64,000 bases of DNA, from NCBI RefSeq assembly GCF_000091325.1, contig NC_014012.1, forward strand, positions 4,051,685 through 4,115,684, written 5' to 3'. This stretch comes from Shewanella violacea DSS12. Its GTDB lineage: Bacteria; Pseudomonadota; Gammaproteobacteria; Enterobacterales; Shewanellaceae. The notes under the pieces are model-generated. The model worked only from the letters and a program-made list of their open reading frames with translations, was not told where the DNA came from and ran no database searches. A program made the translations under genes and the position numbers. Shown here in pieces: positions 17,446 through 26,500 of the stretch. Position 1 is the stretch's first letter; the number at the start of each line of letters is the position of its first letter.

Positions 17446-18795
17446 TTACTCAAATAAATTCTGATGCAGCGCCCTAACCACCAAGGCAGCTTCTGATTCG
17501 GCGACTAAAACGCACAGGTTATGGGGGCTAGCTCCCTGACAAATCATGCGCACATTATGGGGTTCAAGCACTTCAAAAACTCGGCGACACACACCTGGAG
17601 TCGATGCAATCTTATTGCCGACTATCGCCACCAGTGCCAGACCTTCTTCGACTCGTACATGGCAGTGCTGTGATAACTCCTGCAACAGAGACTCACTGAG
17701 TAAGCCATTTCCGCCAGAGTCAGATCCCGTCTTATCTAAGGTCAGTGACACATTCACCTCGGAAGTCGTGATCAAGTCGACACTGATCTTGTGTCTGGCT
17801 AAAGTCGCAAAGGTCTCGGCCAGAAAACCTTGAGCGTGGAGCATCTGCAGACTGTGCAGATTGAGCAAAGTTTGATCCCGGCGCACAGTCACCGCCCGAT
17901 AAACTGGAGTATCTTCAACTTGGTGGCGGATCCAGGTGCCACCTAGCTCAGGCTCACGGCTAGAACCGACAAAGACTTGAATTTTTTGTCTAACGGCAGG
18001 AAGAATAGTGGCAGGATGCAACACCTTTGCACCAAATGTCGCCATCTCGGCGGCTTCATTGAAGCTAATCTCAGCGATAGGGCTAGCTTTAGGCGCAATG
18101 CGAGGGTCTGTAGTATAGATGCCGGCCACATCGGTCCAGATCTCAACTGCAGTCGCCTTTAAAGCCTCGGCCAATAAGGCCGCTGAATAATCGCTGCCTC
18201 CACGGCCCAGAGTCGTGGTTGCTCCTGTATCATCTGCACCTATAAATCCCTGAGTCACGATGCGCTGGGAAGATAGGAGTGGAACTAGAAATTCTGCAGT
18301 TAACTGAGAAATAGTCTCAATTTGTGGTTCGGCGCGACCAAAGTGACTATCAGTTCGCATCACCTGACGCACATCGAATGCACTGGCAGCCTCCCCTTTC
18401 TCTCTCAAGACAGCGGCAAACAAGGCCGATGAACATTGTTCACCTTGAGCAAGCAGCTCATCCATACTTGGCTTATTTCTATTTTGACCCAGCTCTTCAC
18501 TCAGTACAGAGATACGGCTCAATACAGAATCCAGTCTAGCGGCAACCTCTTGTGGGTTACCCAAGGAATCTAAGATTTTAAATTGAATGTGAGCTATCTG
18601 CTTAATGAGCTGTATTCTTCGCTCTTCAGCTATATTTTTGTGGGTCAGTTCGACTAACAGATTGGTGACACCACTGGAAGCACTCACCACCACAACACGG
18701 GTATCAGGGTTAGCGAGAATGATATCGGCACAACGACTCATGGCGGCATAATCCGCAAGTGAGGTTCCGCCAAACTTAGCGACAATAAGGGACAT
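17446..18795 (-). CDS. lysC: Lysine-sensitive aspartokinase III
   Basis: Phosphorylates L-aspartate, the first step of the pathway to lysine, diaminopimelate, threonine and methionine. 449 residues, the same as E. coli LysC. The N-terminal kinase motif is VAKFGGTSLADY, with TTLGRGGSDYSAALLAE and WTDVAGIYTTDPR further on. Two ACT domains follow (about 305-449), which in this family bind lysine for feedback inhibition. The start at 18795 has GGAGG seven bases upstream; the in-frame ATG at 18822 has none. The mRNA leader carries a lysine riboswitch, giving control of expression as well as of enzyme activity. Confidence 0.95.
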   Translation of the reverse strand: MSLIVAKFGGTSLADYAAMSRCADIILANPDTRVVVVSASSGVTNLLVELTHKNIAEERRIQLIKQIAHIQFKILDSLGNPQEVAARLDSVLSRISVLSEELGQNRNKPSMDELLAQGEQCSSALFAAVLREKGEAASAFDVRQVMRTDSHFGRAEPQIETISQLTAEFLVPLLSSQRIVTQGFIGADDTGATTTLGRGGSDYSAALLAEALKATAVEIWTDVAGIYTTDPRIAPKASPIAEISFNEAAEMATFGAKVLHPATILPAVRQKIQVFVGSSREPELGGTWIRHQVEDTPVYRAVTVRRDQTLLNLHSLQMLHAQGFLAETFATLARHKISVDLITTSEVNVSLTLDKTGSDSGGNGLLSESLLQELSQHCHVRVEEGLALVAIVGNKIASTPGVCRRVFEVLEPHNVRMICQGASPHNLCVLVAESEAALVVRALHQNLFE

Positions 18796-18873
18796 TACAC
18801 TGCCTCCACGAAATGCAGACACAGATAAGATTCATTTGAAAATAAATAAGAATATAAAACAAACATGATTAGA

Positions 18874-18896
18874 CTCCGAACTGATTTAGTTCGAAG
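18874..18896 (-). promoter_or_regulatory. Hairpin in the lysC leader (possible expression platform)
   Basis: On the minus strand CTTCGAACT pairs with AGTTCGGAG (nine pairs, one G-U) around a 5-base loop. Downstream is TAATCATGTTTGTTTT, T-rich but not immediately adjacent. It lies between the lysine aptamer and the lysC ribosome binding site and may terminate or sequester. Confidence 0.45.
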
Positions 18897-18946
18897 AGCC
18901 TGGTGCAAAGATTACGCACCCCAGAGACGGGAAACAGAGATCACCA

Positions 18947-19112
18947 CCAGAAGCTCTCCACCAATAAACAGGTGACAACCTAAGGGATTCAGCCCATTAG
19001 ACCGACATAGAGTAATTCCAAATACTCAAATATCTCGGCGCAAATCTCCCTCATAAGTCATCATCAGAGCTTGGACTCTTCAGACTTACTACCTAGTTAG
19101 CGCTCCTCTTCT
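18947..19112 (-). ncRNA. Lysine riboswitch (L box) aptamer of lysC
   Basis: Reading the minus strand from 19112, the conserved blocks of the lysine riboswitch occur in order: AGAAGAGGAGCG, AGTAAG, ATGAGGGAGA, GCGCCGAG, ATGTCGG, GGGCTGAATCCC, GGTTGTCACC and GTGGAGAGCTTCTGG. The last pairs with the first (AGAAG/CTTCT) to close the multi-helix junction. The blocks match the E. coli lysC leader closely. Bound lysine should reduce expression of lysC and of the deacylase gene behind it. Confidence 0.93.
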
Positions 19113-19230
19113 GTACCTTGCTCTCAGTCAGCATGAATAAAAAAAGAACAAGGAAGGGCAAAGCTATCAAATTTTGGCTAACCAAGCAATGGAGAATCTC
19201 AACTAATACAGAAGATTTAAGCTAATAACC

Positions 19231-19680
19231 TTAATCTGGTAACTCACTCACCAAGTTAACCCGCTCAGAGAAGTTACCGATAATGATCTCTTTTCGATAC
19301 TCGGCTTTAGAGAACAAGCAAGGAACTAAGGCTAACTGGTTATTATCAACGAAGTAGATGGCGTTCTGCTTAAATTTCAATCCCAGATGTGCTGCGCTCA
19401 GCTTATCTATGGCGACCGCCCAACTTTTTTCCATATGGGTGCCATCTTTAGATGCCCCCACAACTGCACGATAGGGTCTGTTAAATTGCTCTATAGCCAG
19501 TAAAAGTTGTCGATCTAACAGGCGGTTTTGGCAAGAGGTAAGGATCTGCCCCTGGGGATTGTGGGCCGTAATAATGGCAAAAGATAACTGAGAAGATAAG
19601 GTTTGGGTAAATAGAAACTTAGTCTCTTGGTAGTGCTGCCACAGTTTCTTGTTCAAGAGTCGCTTGTTCGAGTCAATCAT
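19231..19680 (-). CDS. DUF3293-like protein of unknown function
   Basis: 149 residues, cytoplasmic, with no signal peptide or membrane helix. FAIITAHNPQGQ, followed by N-x-x-LLDRQL, resembles the DUF3293 family, short proteobacterial proteins without assigned function. The C-terminal part (NAIYFVDNNQLALVPC) also fits. It is divergent from arcA with a 579-bp shared upstream region. The assignment to DUF3293 is from memory of the family pattern. Confidence 0.65.
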   Translation of the reverse strand: MIDSNKRLLNKKLWQHYQETKFLFTQTLSSQLSFAIITAHNPQGQILTSCQNRLLDRQLLLAIEQFNRPYRAVVGASKDGTHMEKSWAVAIDKLSAAHLGLKFKQNAIYFVDNNQLALVPCLFSKAEYRKEIIIGNFSERVNLVSELPD

Positions 19681-19810
19681 CTAGACCAGTTCCTTTCAAT
19701 TTAATTGAAATTATTATAGCAAATTTAGTATATCTTCATAAAGGCATGATCAAGATCACTAAATGGCACTTTTTCAACTTCCTTATTTTTCAATGAGTTA
19801 TAAGGATAAG

Positions 19811-19826
19811 TGTGACCAAGGTCAAA
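19811..19826. promoter_or_regulatory. CRP-like binding site
   Basis: TGTGACCAAGGTCAAA agrees with TGTGA-N6-TCACA at 8 of 10 positions. It lies 131 bases from the start of the DUF3293-like gene and 434 bases from arcA. Which gene it serves, if any, cannot be told from sequence. Confidence 0.4.
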
Positions 19827-19851
19827 TCCACGAGTAATTTTGTTAACATTT

Positions 19852-19867
19852 CATTTGTTAACAAATG
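19852..19867. promoter_or_regulatory. 16-bp perfect palindrome centred on GTTAAC, with a nearby half copy
   Basis: CATTTGTTAACAAATG is a perfect inverted repeat. A second TTTTGTTAACATTT, imperfectly palindromic, lies with its GTTAAC core 15 bases away. The pair suggests an operator for a dimeric regulator; I cannot name the regulator. Confidence 0.45.
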
Positions 19868-20259
19868 CCTAAAACGAGTACAATAGACTCAATCGGTAGG
19901 TTCAGCATCTTCTATTTTATAGGATGCATTTCGTTACAAGTGGAACTGACAGAGAACTTATAGCCAAGCAGGTTTCTGTATAAATTCGACCGGCGCTTAA
20001 TTTCTCGTTTTAACTTCATGAATATTTATTAATAGAGGGAACTAACTCTACTGTTAATAATCGAAGTGATTACAGTTCGCGTTCCCATTTATTGAGATTC
20101 GCATACTTTACTCATCAAGGAAGTGTGTTGCTGTTTCAGCCAATTTGAAAGCACCTACCGTAGATCAGTACAGAGTCAACATGACAAGTTCGAGCGTATT
20201 TAGCACTAATGACACGCTCTCATAGTTAGAACCGATTTGAACAAATTAGGTAAATTATT

Positions 20260-20979
20260 ATGCAAAACCCGCACATTCTGATTGTTGAAGATGAAGCCGT
20301 TACCCGTAACACGCTAAGAAGTATTTTTGAAGCTGAAGGATATGTGGTAACTGAAGCCAATGATGGCGCAGAAATGCATAAAGCCATGCAGGAAAATAAA
20401 ATAAATTTGGTCGTTATGGATATCAATCTTCCAGGCAAAAACGGTCTTTTATTAGCACGTGAACTTCGTGAAATAAACAATATTGGTCTAATCTTCCTTA
20501 CGGGCCGTGATAACGAAGTTGATAAGATTTTGGGACTTGAAATTGGTGCTGATGACTACATCACTAAGCCATTCAACCCACGTGAACTAACTATTCGTGC
20601 TCGCAACCTATTGACTCGCGTTAATAGCACAGGTGCTGAAGCCGAAGATAAGAGCAGTGTTGAGTTCTACCGTTTCAACGGTTGGAGCCTTGAAATCAAC
20701 AGCCGTTCTTTGGTTAGCCCACAAGGTGAGCCATACAAGCTGCCACGTAGTGAATTCCGCGCTATGCTGCACTTTGTTGAGAACCCAGGTAAGATCCTTA
20801 GTCGTGCCGACCTTCTAATGAAGATGACAGGCCGCGAGCTTAAGCCACATGACCGTACCGTTGACGTAACGATTCGTCGTATCCGTAAGCACTTCGAAAG
20901 CTTGCCTGATACGCCTGAAATCATCGCCACGATTCACGGTGAAGGTTATCGTTTCTGCGGTAGCTTAGAAGAAGCTTAA
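20260..20979 (+). CDS. arcA: Two-component response regulator ArcA
   Basis: The redox response regulator of aerobic/anaerobic respiration. 239 residues. The receiver domain (1-about 120) has the acidic pocket (EDE, 10-12), phosphoacceptor Asp54 in [12 protein letters not shown], Thr in LTGRDNE and Lys in TKPFNPREL. The C-terminal OmpR-type winged helix (about 135-235) ends with [15 protein letters not shown] and GEGYRFCG. Similarity to E. coli ArcA is very high throughout. No sensor kinase is beside it; in Shewanella ArcA is phosphorylated through the separate ArcS and HptA proteins. A strong terminator follows. Confidence 0.97.
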   Translation: MQNPHILIVEDEAVTRNTLRSIFEAEGYVVTEANDGAEMHKAMQENKINLVVMDINLPGKNGLLLARELREINNIGLIFLTGRDNEVDKILGLEIGADDYITKPFNPRELTIRARNLLTRVNSTGAEAEDKSSVEFYRFNGWSLEINSRSLVSPQGEPYKLPRSEFRAMLHFVENPGKILSRADLLMKMTGRELKPHDRTVDVTIRRIRKHFESLPDTPEIIATIHGEGYRFCGSLEEA

Positions 20980-20997
20980 ATCTAAGCCGATTCAAAT

Positions 20998-21027
20998 AAA
21001 AAAACCAGCCTAGGCTGGTTTTTTTGT
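20998..21027 (+). terminator. Rho-independent terminator after arcA
   Basis: AACCAGCC and GGCTGGTT form an 8-bp stem with a two-base loop, flanked by A-runs and a T-run of eight. It lies about 20 bases past the arcA stop. Confidence 0.92.
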
Positions 21028-21128
21028 ACATGGATGTAGTTATCCCCGGTGGCCACGGATGGCCAAAGAGGGGGTTTGTGTCTGGAATAAGGCTGGGAAG
21101 CTTCTAAAGGCGAAGAAAGTTTTTAGAA

Positions 21129-21257
21129 GCTAAGAAAGCTTCGAGTTTTAAGCTGTAAGACCCAACACAGGGCTAAGAAAGCTTCGAGTTTTAAGCTGTA
21201 AGCCCCAAGACAGGGCTAAGAAAGCTTCGAGTTTTAAGCTGTAAGCCCTCAAGACTA
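21129..21257. repeat. Three tandem copies of a 43-bp unit
   Basis: Units begin at 21129, 21172 and 21215, each opening GCTAAGAAAGCTTCGAG and running through TTTTAAGCTGTAAG. The first 33-34 bases are identical; the last ten vary slightly. The third copy is incomplete at its end. There are no unique spacers between copies, so this is a minisatellite and not a CRISPR array. Confidence 0.95.
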
Positions 21258-21292
21258 AAGACCCAGCGCTGGAATCCTTCAAGCCTCTGCTC

Positions 21293-21372
21293 TTACTTAC
21301 AACTTATCACTTAAAACTCACCACTTATCGCTTATCGCTTATCGCTTAAAACTTATCGCTTACCACTCGCAG
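21293..21372. repeat. Degenerate CTTA-based repeat stretch
   Basis: A run of short variants of CTTATCG and CTTAAAA: ACTTACAACTTATCACTT, then three CTTATCG units and AAAACTTATCGCTTACC. It lies directly 3' of the dipeptidyl peptidase gene. A similar stretch lies 3' of mpl (61.6 kb). Confidence 0.75.
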
Positions 21373-21381
21373 ACTCGTGGT

Positions 21382-23661
21382 TTATTTCAATTCTCTCTCA
21401 AGAAAATCGGCCAATGAGCGATACAAATGCGTTCTGACTTTTTCGCCGCGCATCGAATGCTTAGAACCTGGATAATCTATCATCTGAAATAGCTTACCTT
21501 CATCCTGCAACGCCTTATACACCTTAGTACTGTTCTCAAACAACACATTGTCATCGGCCATACCGTGATACATCAGCAAGCCAGATTGATAGCCTTTCAC
21601 ATATGGCAGTACGCTGCTGGCCTCATAGCCTTCGGCGTTCTGTTGTGGATGACCCAGATAACGTTCGGTGTAATGGGTGTCATATAGGGCCCAATCTGTC
21701 ACAGGGGCGCCAGAGATGGCAGCCTTAAAGTAATCTGGCGCCTTAAATATGCCCATCAGAGCCATATAACCGCCGTAGCTATGGCCATACAAGGCTATGT
21801 TAGCGCTATCAACATAGGCAAGTGTACGCAGGTAATCGACACCAGCTTTCTGGTCATTAACTTCCGCTTCACCTAAGTGCTGATAGATCACATGCTCAAA
21901 TTGAGTGCCACGGTGAGCCGAGCCCCGGTTATCGAGCTGGAACACGATATAACCTTGCTGGAGTAAATACTGAGTAAAGTAATCTTGATCGCTCCAACTG
22001 TTAACCACCAACTGAGCGTGGGGGCCACCGTAGACTCGAACGACCACAGGATATTTCTTGTCGGCGCTAAAATTTGTCGGTTTAAACAAACGATACTGCA
22101 GCGCTTGGCCATCTTCCGCTTTGACCTGACCAAACTCAGGTAACTGCCACAATCCGAAGAAAGGATATAGAGGGTGAGTCTTATCCACCTCGTTCTGCTC
22201 GACCCAAGCTAATCGTTGGCCCTTATCACCATGTAGGCTAATCTGAGGCGGTTGGGACAAGCTGCTAAAGTAGTCCAGATAGACGGCTTCATTCTCGGCA
22301 AATACAGGAGAATGCATCCCGCTCCGCTGACTAATACTCTCGACTTCGCCACCGTTTAAAGGCACGCGGTAAAGATGTTTCTCCGTCACTAGAGTCTTGC
22401 GGCCGCTAAAGTAGATCCAACCGGTTTTCTCATCCACCAGCTCGACTTCATCCACGGTCCAGTCTCCCGATGTCAGCTGTTTCTTCACCTTGCCATCCAG
22501 TCCAATCAAGTACAGGTGGTTGAAGCCATCACGCTCCGAGGCCCAAATGAAGCTCTCTTGCTGCTTTAAGAAATGCAGATCATTATTGAGATTCACCCAG
22601 GCATCGCTGCGCTCTTCTACCAAGGTTATCGACTTATCTATTTGGGCAAGGGATACCACTCTGAGATCTAAGCTTTGCTGATCTCGGCTCTGCCATTGAT
22701 AAGACAAGCGCTTGCTGTCGGGTAACCAGCTAACTCTCGGTAGATAAATGTCTTGTTCTTTACCAAGGTCAATCCAGCTTTTTTTCTGGTCGGCGAGAGT
22801 CACCACGGCTAATTTAATCGTGACATTATTCTTGCCTGCATAGGGGTATCTTTGCTCGGTTAACTTGATGCCATCGGCATAGATCTCATTGCGGGTCACC
22901 AACTCAACGCCAGACTCATCGATACGAGTATAGGCGATGGCCGTCTCATCGGGAGACCACCAATAGCCAGTCATGCGGCCCATCTCTTCCTGAGCAACAA
23001 ACTCGGCCATGGCATTTTTTATCGCCCCGCCGCCATCTGTAGTCATGGCAGTTAGCTTGCTGGTTTTAAGATCTAATACGAATAGATTTTGCTCTCGTAC
23101 AAAAGAGACATAATTCCCCTTTGGAGATAAACGAGCGTCGGTGACAAAGCCTTCTCCCGTAGGTAACAAGTTGACGCTGCCATCATCAAGGGAGAAATAA
23201 TACAGCACACCAGAAGCAGGAATGAGTAAGGCCTGGCTATCGTCAGACCAGAAGTATTCCATGATCCCCTTACCATAAATGCGTTGACGCTCACGTCTGG
23301 CTTTCTCTTCATCAGAAAGCTCGCCTATGGTGAGTTTATCCGCATTCAGCAGAATGGATTGTTTACCGCTGGCCACATCCATCTGCCATAAATCATAGAA
23401 ATACTGATCGTCTTTACGCCCGGCGAGATAGGTCACTCTTTTACCGTCTGGAGAAAGCTTAAGTCCCCTGGGACTGGTGCCTGCCAATGCAGGTGAAGCG
23501 TAGAGCCTTTCAATACTCAGTGGCATGGTACCGCCTGTTACAGCGGCTTTGGCTGTATTCAAGTCTGTACTAGTAAGGGTATTTGCTGCAGTCGAACAGC
23601 CTGTATTTGATAAAATCATAGGAACCGCCAATAGAGCTGATGTCATCCATTTTATTGTCAT
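21382..23661 (-). CDS. Dipeptidyl peptidase IV family serine protease (S9B)
   Basis: Cleaves X-Pro or X-Ala dipeptides from the N-terminus of peptides. 759 residues, the length of bacterial DPP IV. There is an N-terminal signal peptide with Cys22 in NTGCS, possibly a lipoprotein attachment site though the motif is not ideal. The beta-propeller domain runs about 45-480, with SPDGKRVTYLAG and the WWSPDETAIAYTRIDE region. The catalytic alpha/beta-hydrolase domain holds Ser628 in GHSYGGYM, an Asp in GMADDNVLF (703/704) and His735 in SKHSMRG. Likely periplasmic or outer-membrane attached. It fits a peptide-feeding lifestyle together with the subtilase and PepB. Confidence 0.92.
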   Translation of the reverse strand: MTIKWMTSALLAVPMILSNTGCSTAANTLTSTDLNTAKAAVTGGTMPLSIERLYASPALAGTSPRGLKLSPDGKRVTYLAGRKDDQYFYDLWQMDVASGKQSILLNADKLTIGELSDEEKARRERQRIYGKGIMEYFWSDDSQALLIPASGVLYYFSLDDGSVNLLPTGEGFVTDARLSPKGNYVSFVREQNLFVLDLKTSKLTAMTTDGGGAIKNAMAEFVAQEEMGRMTGYWWSPDETAIAYTRIDESGVELVTRNEIYADGIKLTEQRYPYAGKNNVTIKLAVVTLADQKKSWIDLGKEQDIYLPRVSWLPDSKRLSYQWQSRDQQSLDLRVVSLAQIDKSITLVEERSDAWVNLNNDLHFLKQQESFIWASERDGFNHLYLIGLDGKVKKQLTSGDWTVDEVELVDEKTGWIYFSGRKTLVTEKHLYRVPLNGGEVESISQRSGMHSPVFAENEAVYLDYFSSLSQPPQISLHGDKGQRLAWVEQNEVDKTHPLYPFFGLWQLPEFGQVKAEDGQALQYRLFKPTNFSADKKYPVVVRVYGGPHAQLVVNSWSDQDYFTQYLLQQGYIVFQLDNRGSAHRGTQFEHVIYQHLGEAEVNDQKAGVDYLRTLAYVDSANIALYGHSYGGYMALMGIFKAPDYFKAAISGAPVTDWALYDTHYTERYLGHPQQNAEGYEASSVLPYVKGYQSGLLMYHGMADDNVLFENSTKVYKALQDEGKLFQMIDYPGSKHSMRGEKVRTHLYRSLADFLERELK

Positions 23662-23913
23662 TATTATGTCCTGGATCTGAAGGTAATTACTGCATGTCGG
23701 CTAATGAGATTGATATCATTAACAAACGACATAAATATCGCTGACATTGTGCACTAAAGTCAGCAAAAACTAAAACACGCCGCCGAAGTTATAATTTGCC
23801 ACCATAGGACGCTGAAAAAAAGTTCAATCTCAGGTATGATCGCGCCAATAAGAAAACTCACTTTTGACCCGACCTCAAACTCGAGCTCAGCTCGAACTTG
23901 TATAGGAAATAAC

Positions 23914-24903
23914 ATGCAGACCTTGGCCCAAAATCTGACATCACAAGGCATCAATGCCTCTCTGACTCAGCTTATTCACACCTTAGCGAACACCTCTAAA
24001 GAGATAAGCCATGCCGTTCGTCACGGCGCTCTTGCCGGTGTACTCGGCACCACAGAGCAGGAAAATGTTCAGGGTGAAACCCAGAAGAAGCTGGATGTTA
24101 TTACCAACGATATGCTCAAAGATGCGCTGGATAAGGACAATACAGTCCGTGGCCTGGCATCAGAAGAGGAAGACTTTATCGTTGAAGTTGGTGCTAAGGG
24201 TGACTATCTGGTTTGTTTCGATCCATTGGATGGCTCATCTAATATCGACATTAACTCGCTAGTGGGTACTATCTTCTCGATTCTACCCGCCCCAGAAGGT
24301 GAACTAACAGAGCAAAGCTTCCTGCAAGCGGGCCGCAAGCAAGTCGCTGCCGGTTATGTCTTATATGGTCCTTCGACTATGTTGGCTCTCACCACAGGTC
24401 AAGGTGTTCAGTTATTTACCTTAAACCCAGAAACTAACGAATACCTGTTAACTACAGAAGCTATGTCTATCAGTAAAGACACGGCTGAGTTTGCCATCAA
24501 CATGTCTAACCAGCGTTTCTGGGAAGCACCTATGCAAACCTATATTGCCGATCTTTTACTTGGCACCATAGGGCCGAGAGAGAAAGCCTTCAACATGCGC
24601 TGGATAGCAGCCATGGTCGGCGACGTGCATCGCGTACTGTCACGCGGTGGCATCTTCACTTACCCTACCGACAACAAGAACCCAGAGAAGCCATACAAGC
24701 TTAGATTGATGTATGAAGCTAACCCTATGGCATTCTTAGTCGAACAAGCTGGCGGCAAGGCTTCTACTGGTTATGAAACCATCATGGATATCGAGCCAAG
24801 TGAAATTCATCAACGCGTAGCCGTTATCTTAGGTTCGGCCAACGAAGTTGATACTTGTCTTGAGTATCATGATATCGATTACAGCGAAGAGCCTGAGGTT
24901 TAG
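23914..24903 (+). CDS. fbp: Fructose-1,6-bisphosphatase class I
   Basis: Hydrolyses fructose 1,6-bisphosphate to fructose 6-phosphate in gluconeogenesis. 329 residues. The start at 23914 has TAGGAAATAAC upstream and gives the family N-terminus; the frame open from 23836 adds an unrelated segment. Metal-binding and active-site blocks are [32 protein letters not shown] and the later GGIFTYP and [20 protein letters not shown]. Six heptanucleotide repeats separate its stop codon from the terminator. Gluconeogenesis suits an organism that lives on lactate and amino acids. Confidence 0.95.
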   Translation: MQTLAQNLTSQGINASLTQLIHTLANTSKEISHAVRHGALAGVLGTTEQENVQGETQKKLDVITNDMLKDALDKDNTVRGLASEEEDFIVEVGAKGDYLVCFDPLDGSSNIDINSLVGTIFSILPAPEGELTEQSFLQAGRKQVAAGYVLYGPSTMLALTTGQGVQLFTLNPETNEYLLTTEAMSISKDTAEFAINMSNQRFWEAPMQTYIADLLLGTIGPREKAFNMRWIAAMVGDVHRVLSRGGIFTYPTDNKNPEKPYKLRLMYEANPMAFLVEQAGGKASTGYETIMDIEPSEIHQRVAVILGSANEVDTCLEYHDIDYSEEPEV

Positions 24904-24908
24904 ACCTA

Positions 24909-24950
24909 GCATCGAGCATCGAGCATCGAGCATCGAGCATCGAGCATCGA
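24909..24950. repeat. Heptanucleotide microsatellite (GCATCGA)6
   Basis: Six exact copies of GCATCGA (42 bp) fill the gap between the fbp stop codon and its terminator. They would be transcribed in the fbp 3' UTR. Confidence 0.97.
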
Positions 24951-24957
24951 AATAATA

Positions 24958-24988
24958 TAAAAAAAGTCGCTATAAGCGGCTTTTTTTA
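24958..24988 (+). terminator. Rho-independent terminator of fbp
   Basis: GTCGC and GCGGC (with one G-U pair) around TATAA, extended by an A-run/T-run pairing, followed by seven Ts. Confidence 0.8.
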
Positions 24989-25161
24989 TGGGCTATTTTT
25001 ATCATCTTGTTTACGAGATTAGATTTAGCTAAATCTAATACCTCTACCTATAGGTAAGGCTATTGGCTTAGCCAGTATACTCACGGGTATCACGTATCTT
25101 ATGACTCGTGTGTTCACGGGCAGACTCATTTCCTGCCGCTCTTGGACAAATTTAGGCTAAT

Positions 25162-25196
25162 AAAAAAGCCAGTAGAAGTTAGCTACTGGCTTTAAT
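25162..25196 (-). terminator. Terminator of the DAACS symporter gene
   Basis: AGCCAGTAG and CTACTGGCT form a 9-bp stem with a 7-base loop. On the minus strand it is followed by a run of Ts. It lies about 40 bases beyond the symporter stop. Confidence 0.85.
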
Positions 25197-25234
25197 AAAA
25201 TCATCTGTTTTTAGACCGTGACAGAGGCCTAAGA

Positions 25235-26500
25235 CTAGCTCTGTTTCGTTATAGCTTCCGAGGCTTGCTCGACTGTTTCATCGCCCTTCTCGGTCGCATC
25301 GACTATGGTCAATACAGCCGCATCACCCACAACGTTACACGATGTTAGCACCATATCGATTAAGCGGTCTAACGCGGCGACAATGGCAAAGGCTTCAACT
25401 GGCAAGCCCATCTGGTGGATTAGCACACCTATCATCACCATACCGCCACCTGGAACGCCGCCAGCACCCACAGAAAGAAGAAAGATACTGAATAAGAGTG
25501 CAGGCAGTTGCTCCATAGCAATTGGCGCACCGAATGCGTTAGCCACGAAGAAGATCGCTATGGTGATATAGATAGACACGCCGCCCATGTTCATGGTGGC
25601 GCCTAGGGGCACACCAAAACCAGCGATGGATCGTTTAACACCTAACTTCTCAGTCAATGTGCGCATAGTCACAGGAATGGTTGCATTTGAACTCGCCGTA
25701 GACAGTGAGAACAAGATCTGCTCTTGGGTCTTAGCACGGAATTCTTTCGCCGAAACCGAGGTGAATGCACCAACGGCCATAGGATAAACCACAAAAATCC
25801 ATAGCAATAATAAGCCTAAGATGACGACCAAATACTCGGCAACACTGAGAAAAATTTCTGCCTCTAAGCTTGCACCGAGTTTAAGCATTAAGGCAAAAAC
25901 ACCAATTGGAGCTAGCTGCATCACCACAGTGATCAGCTTCATCATCAGCTTGTTACCTTCCTGAAATCCCTGAACCAGCAAGGGAACTCCATTACCTAAA
26001 GATTTCAGCACCCCCCCCACCAGCAAGGCAATAAAGATCACTTGCAACATGTTGCCCGAACTAAATGCGGCAACCGGGTTATTAGGGACAATATTGACCA
26101 CCAATTGGACTAAGTTTGGCAATTCAGTGGCGGTTATTGTTGCACCTGTGCCACCGGACATGTCGACACCTAGACCGGGTTGGATCAAGAGTGCTACGGC
26201 TAAAGCGGCAAAAATAGCAACCAAGGTATTGATAATATAGAAAGCGAATGTTTTACCGCCCAGACGGCCGAAACTTTTCAGGTCCTTAAGTTCTAGCACA
26301 CCGCATACTATGCTGACGAACACCAAAGGGACGACGAGCATCATGATCATATTGACGAACATGGTGCCCACGCCAGAAGATATCTCGACCACAGTGCCGG
26401 AGAAGAAACTAATATCCCCGAGTAAATATTGAATGATGGAACCGAAAACTAATCCGGTAAACAGACCGATAAAGATCCGTGATGAAAGTGATTTAGTCAT
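25235..26500 (-). CDS. Dicarboxylate/amino acid:cation symporter (DAACS family)
   Basis: A 421-residue inner-membrane secondary transporter related to GltP and SLC1 carriers, with about eight membrane segments and two re-entrant hairpins. Family marks: the Ser-rich hairpin FSLSTASSNATIPVTM (about 280-295), the TM7 motif region GATMNMGGVSIY, and the TM8 signature DRLIDMVLTSCNVVGDAA. In characterised glutamate and aspartate carriers TM7 reads NMDGT; here it is NMGGV, so the conserved Asp is replaced by Gly and the substrate or ion coupling may differ. The acidic tail EKGDETVEQASEAI is cytoplasmic. Single gene with its own terminator. Confidence 0.88.
   Translation of the reverse strand: MTKSLSSRIFIGLFTGLVFGSIIQYLLGDISFFSGTVVEISSGVGTMFVNMIMMLVVPLVFVSIVCGVLELKDLKSFGRLGGKTFAFYIINTLVAIFAALAVALLIQPGLGVDMSGGTGATITATELPNLVQLVVNIVPNNPVAAFSSGNMLQVIFIALLVGGVLKSLGNGVPLLVQGFQEGNKLMMKLITVVMQLAPIGVFALMLKLGASLEAEIFLSVAEYLVVILGLLLLWIFVVYPMAVGAFTSVSAKEFRAKTQEQILFSLSTASSNATIPVTMRTLTEKLGVKRSIAGFGVPLGATMNMGGVSIYITIAIFFVANAFGAPIAMEQLPALLFSIFLLSVGAGGVPGGGMVMIGVLIHQMGLPVEAFAIVAALDRLIDMVLTSCNVVGDAAVLTIVDATEKGDETVEQASEAITKQS

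Larger units (their letters stand above)
19681..20259. other. 579-bp divergent regulatory region upstream of arcA
   Basis: No gene is visible. It holds a CRP-like site, a 16-bp perfect palindrome and a long stretch of ordinary sequence, so the arcA mRNA leader may be several hundred bases long. Confidence 0.5.

Noticed and set aside
21129..21257. CRISPR array
   Set aside because: Units are directly abutting 43-mers without unique spacers, and no cas gene is in the window.
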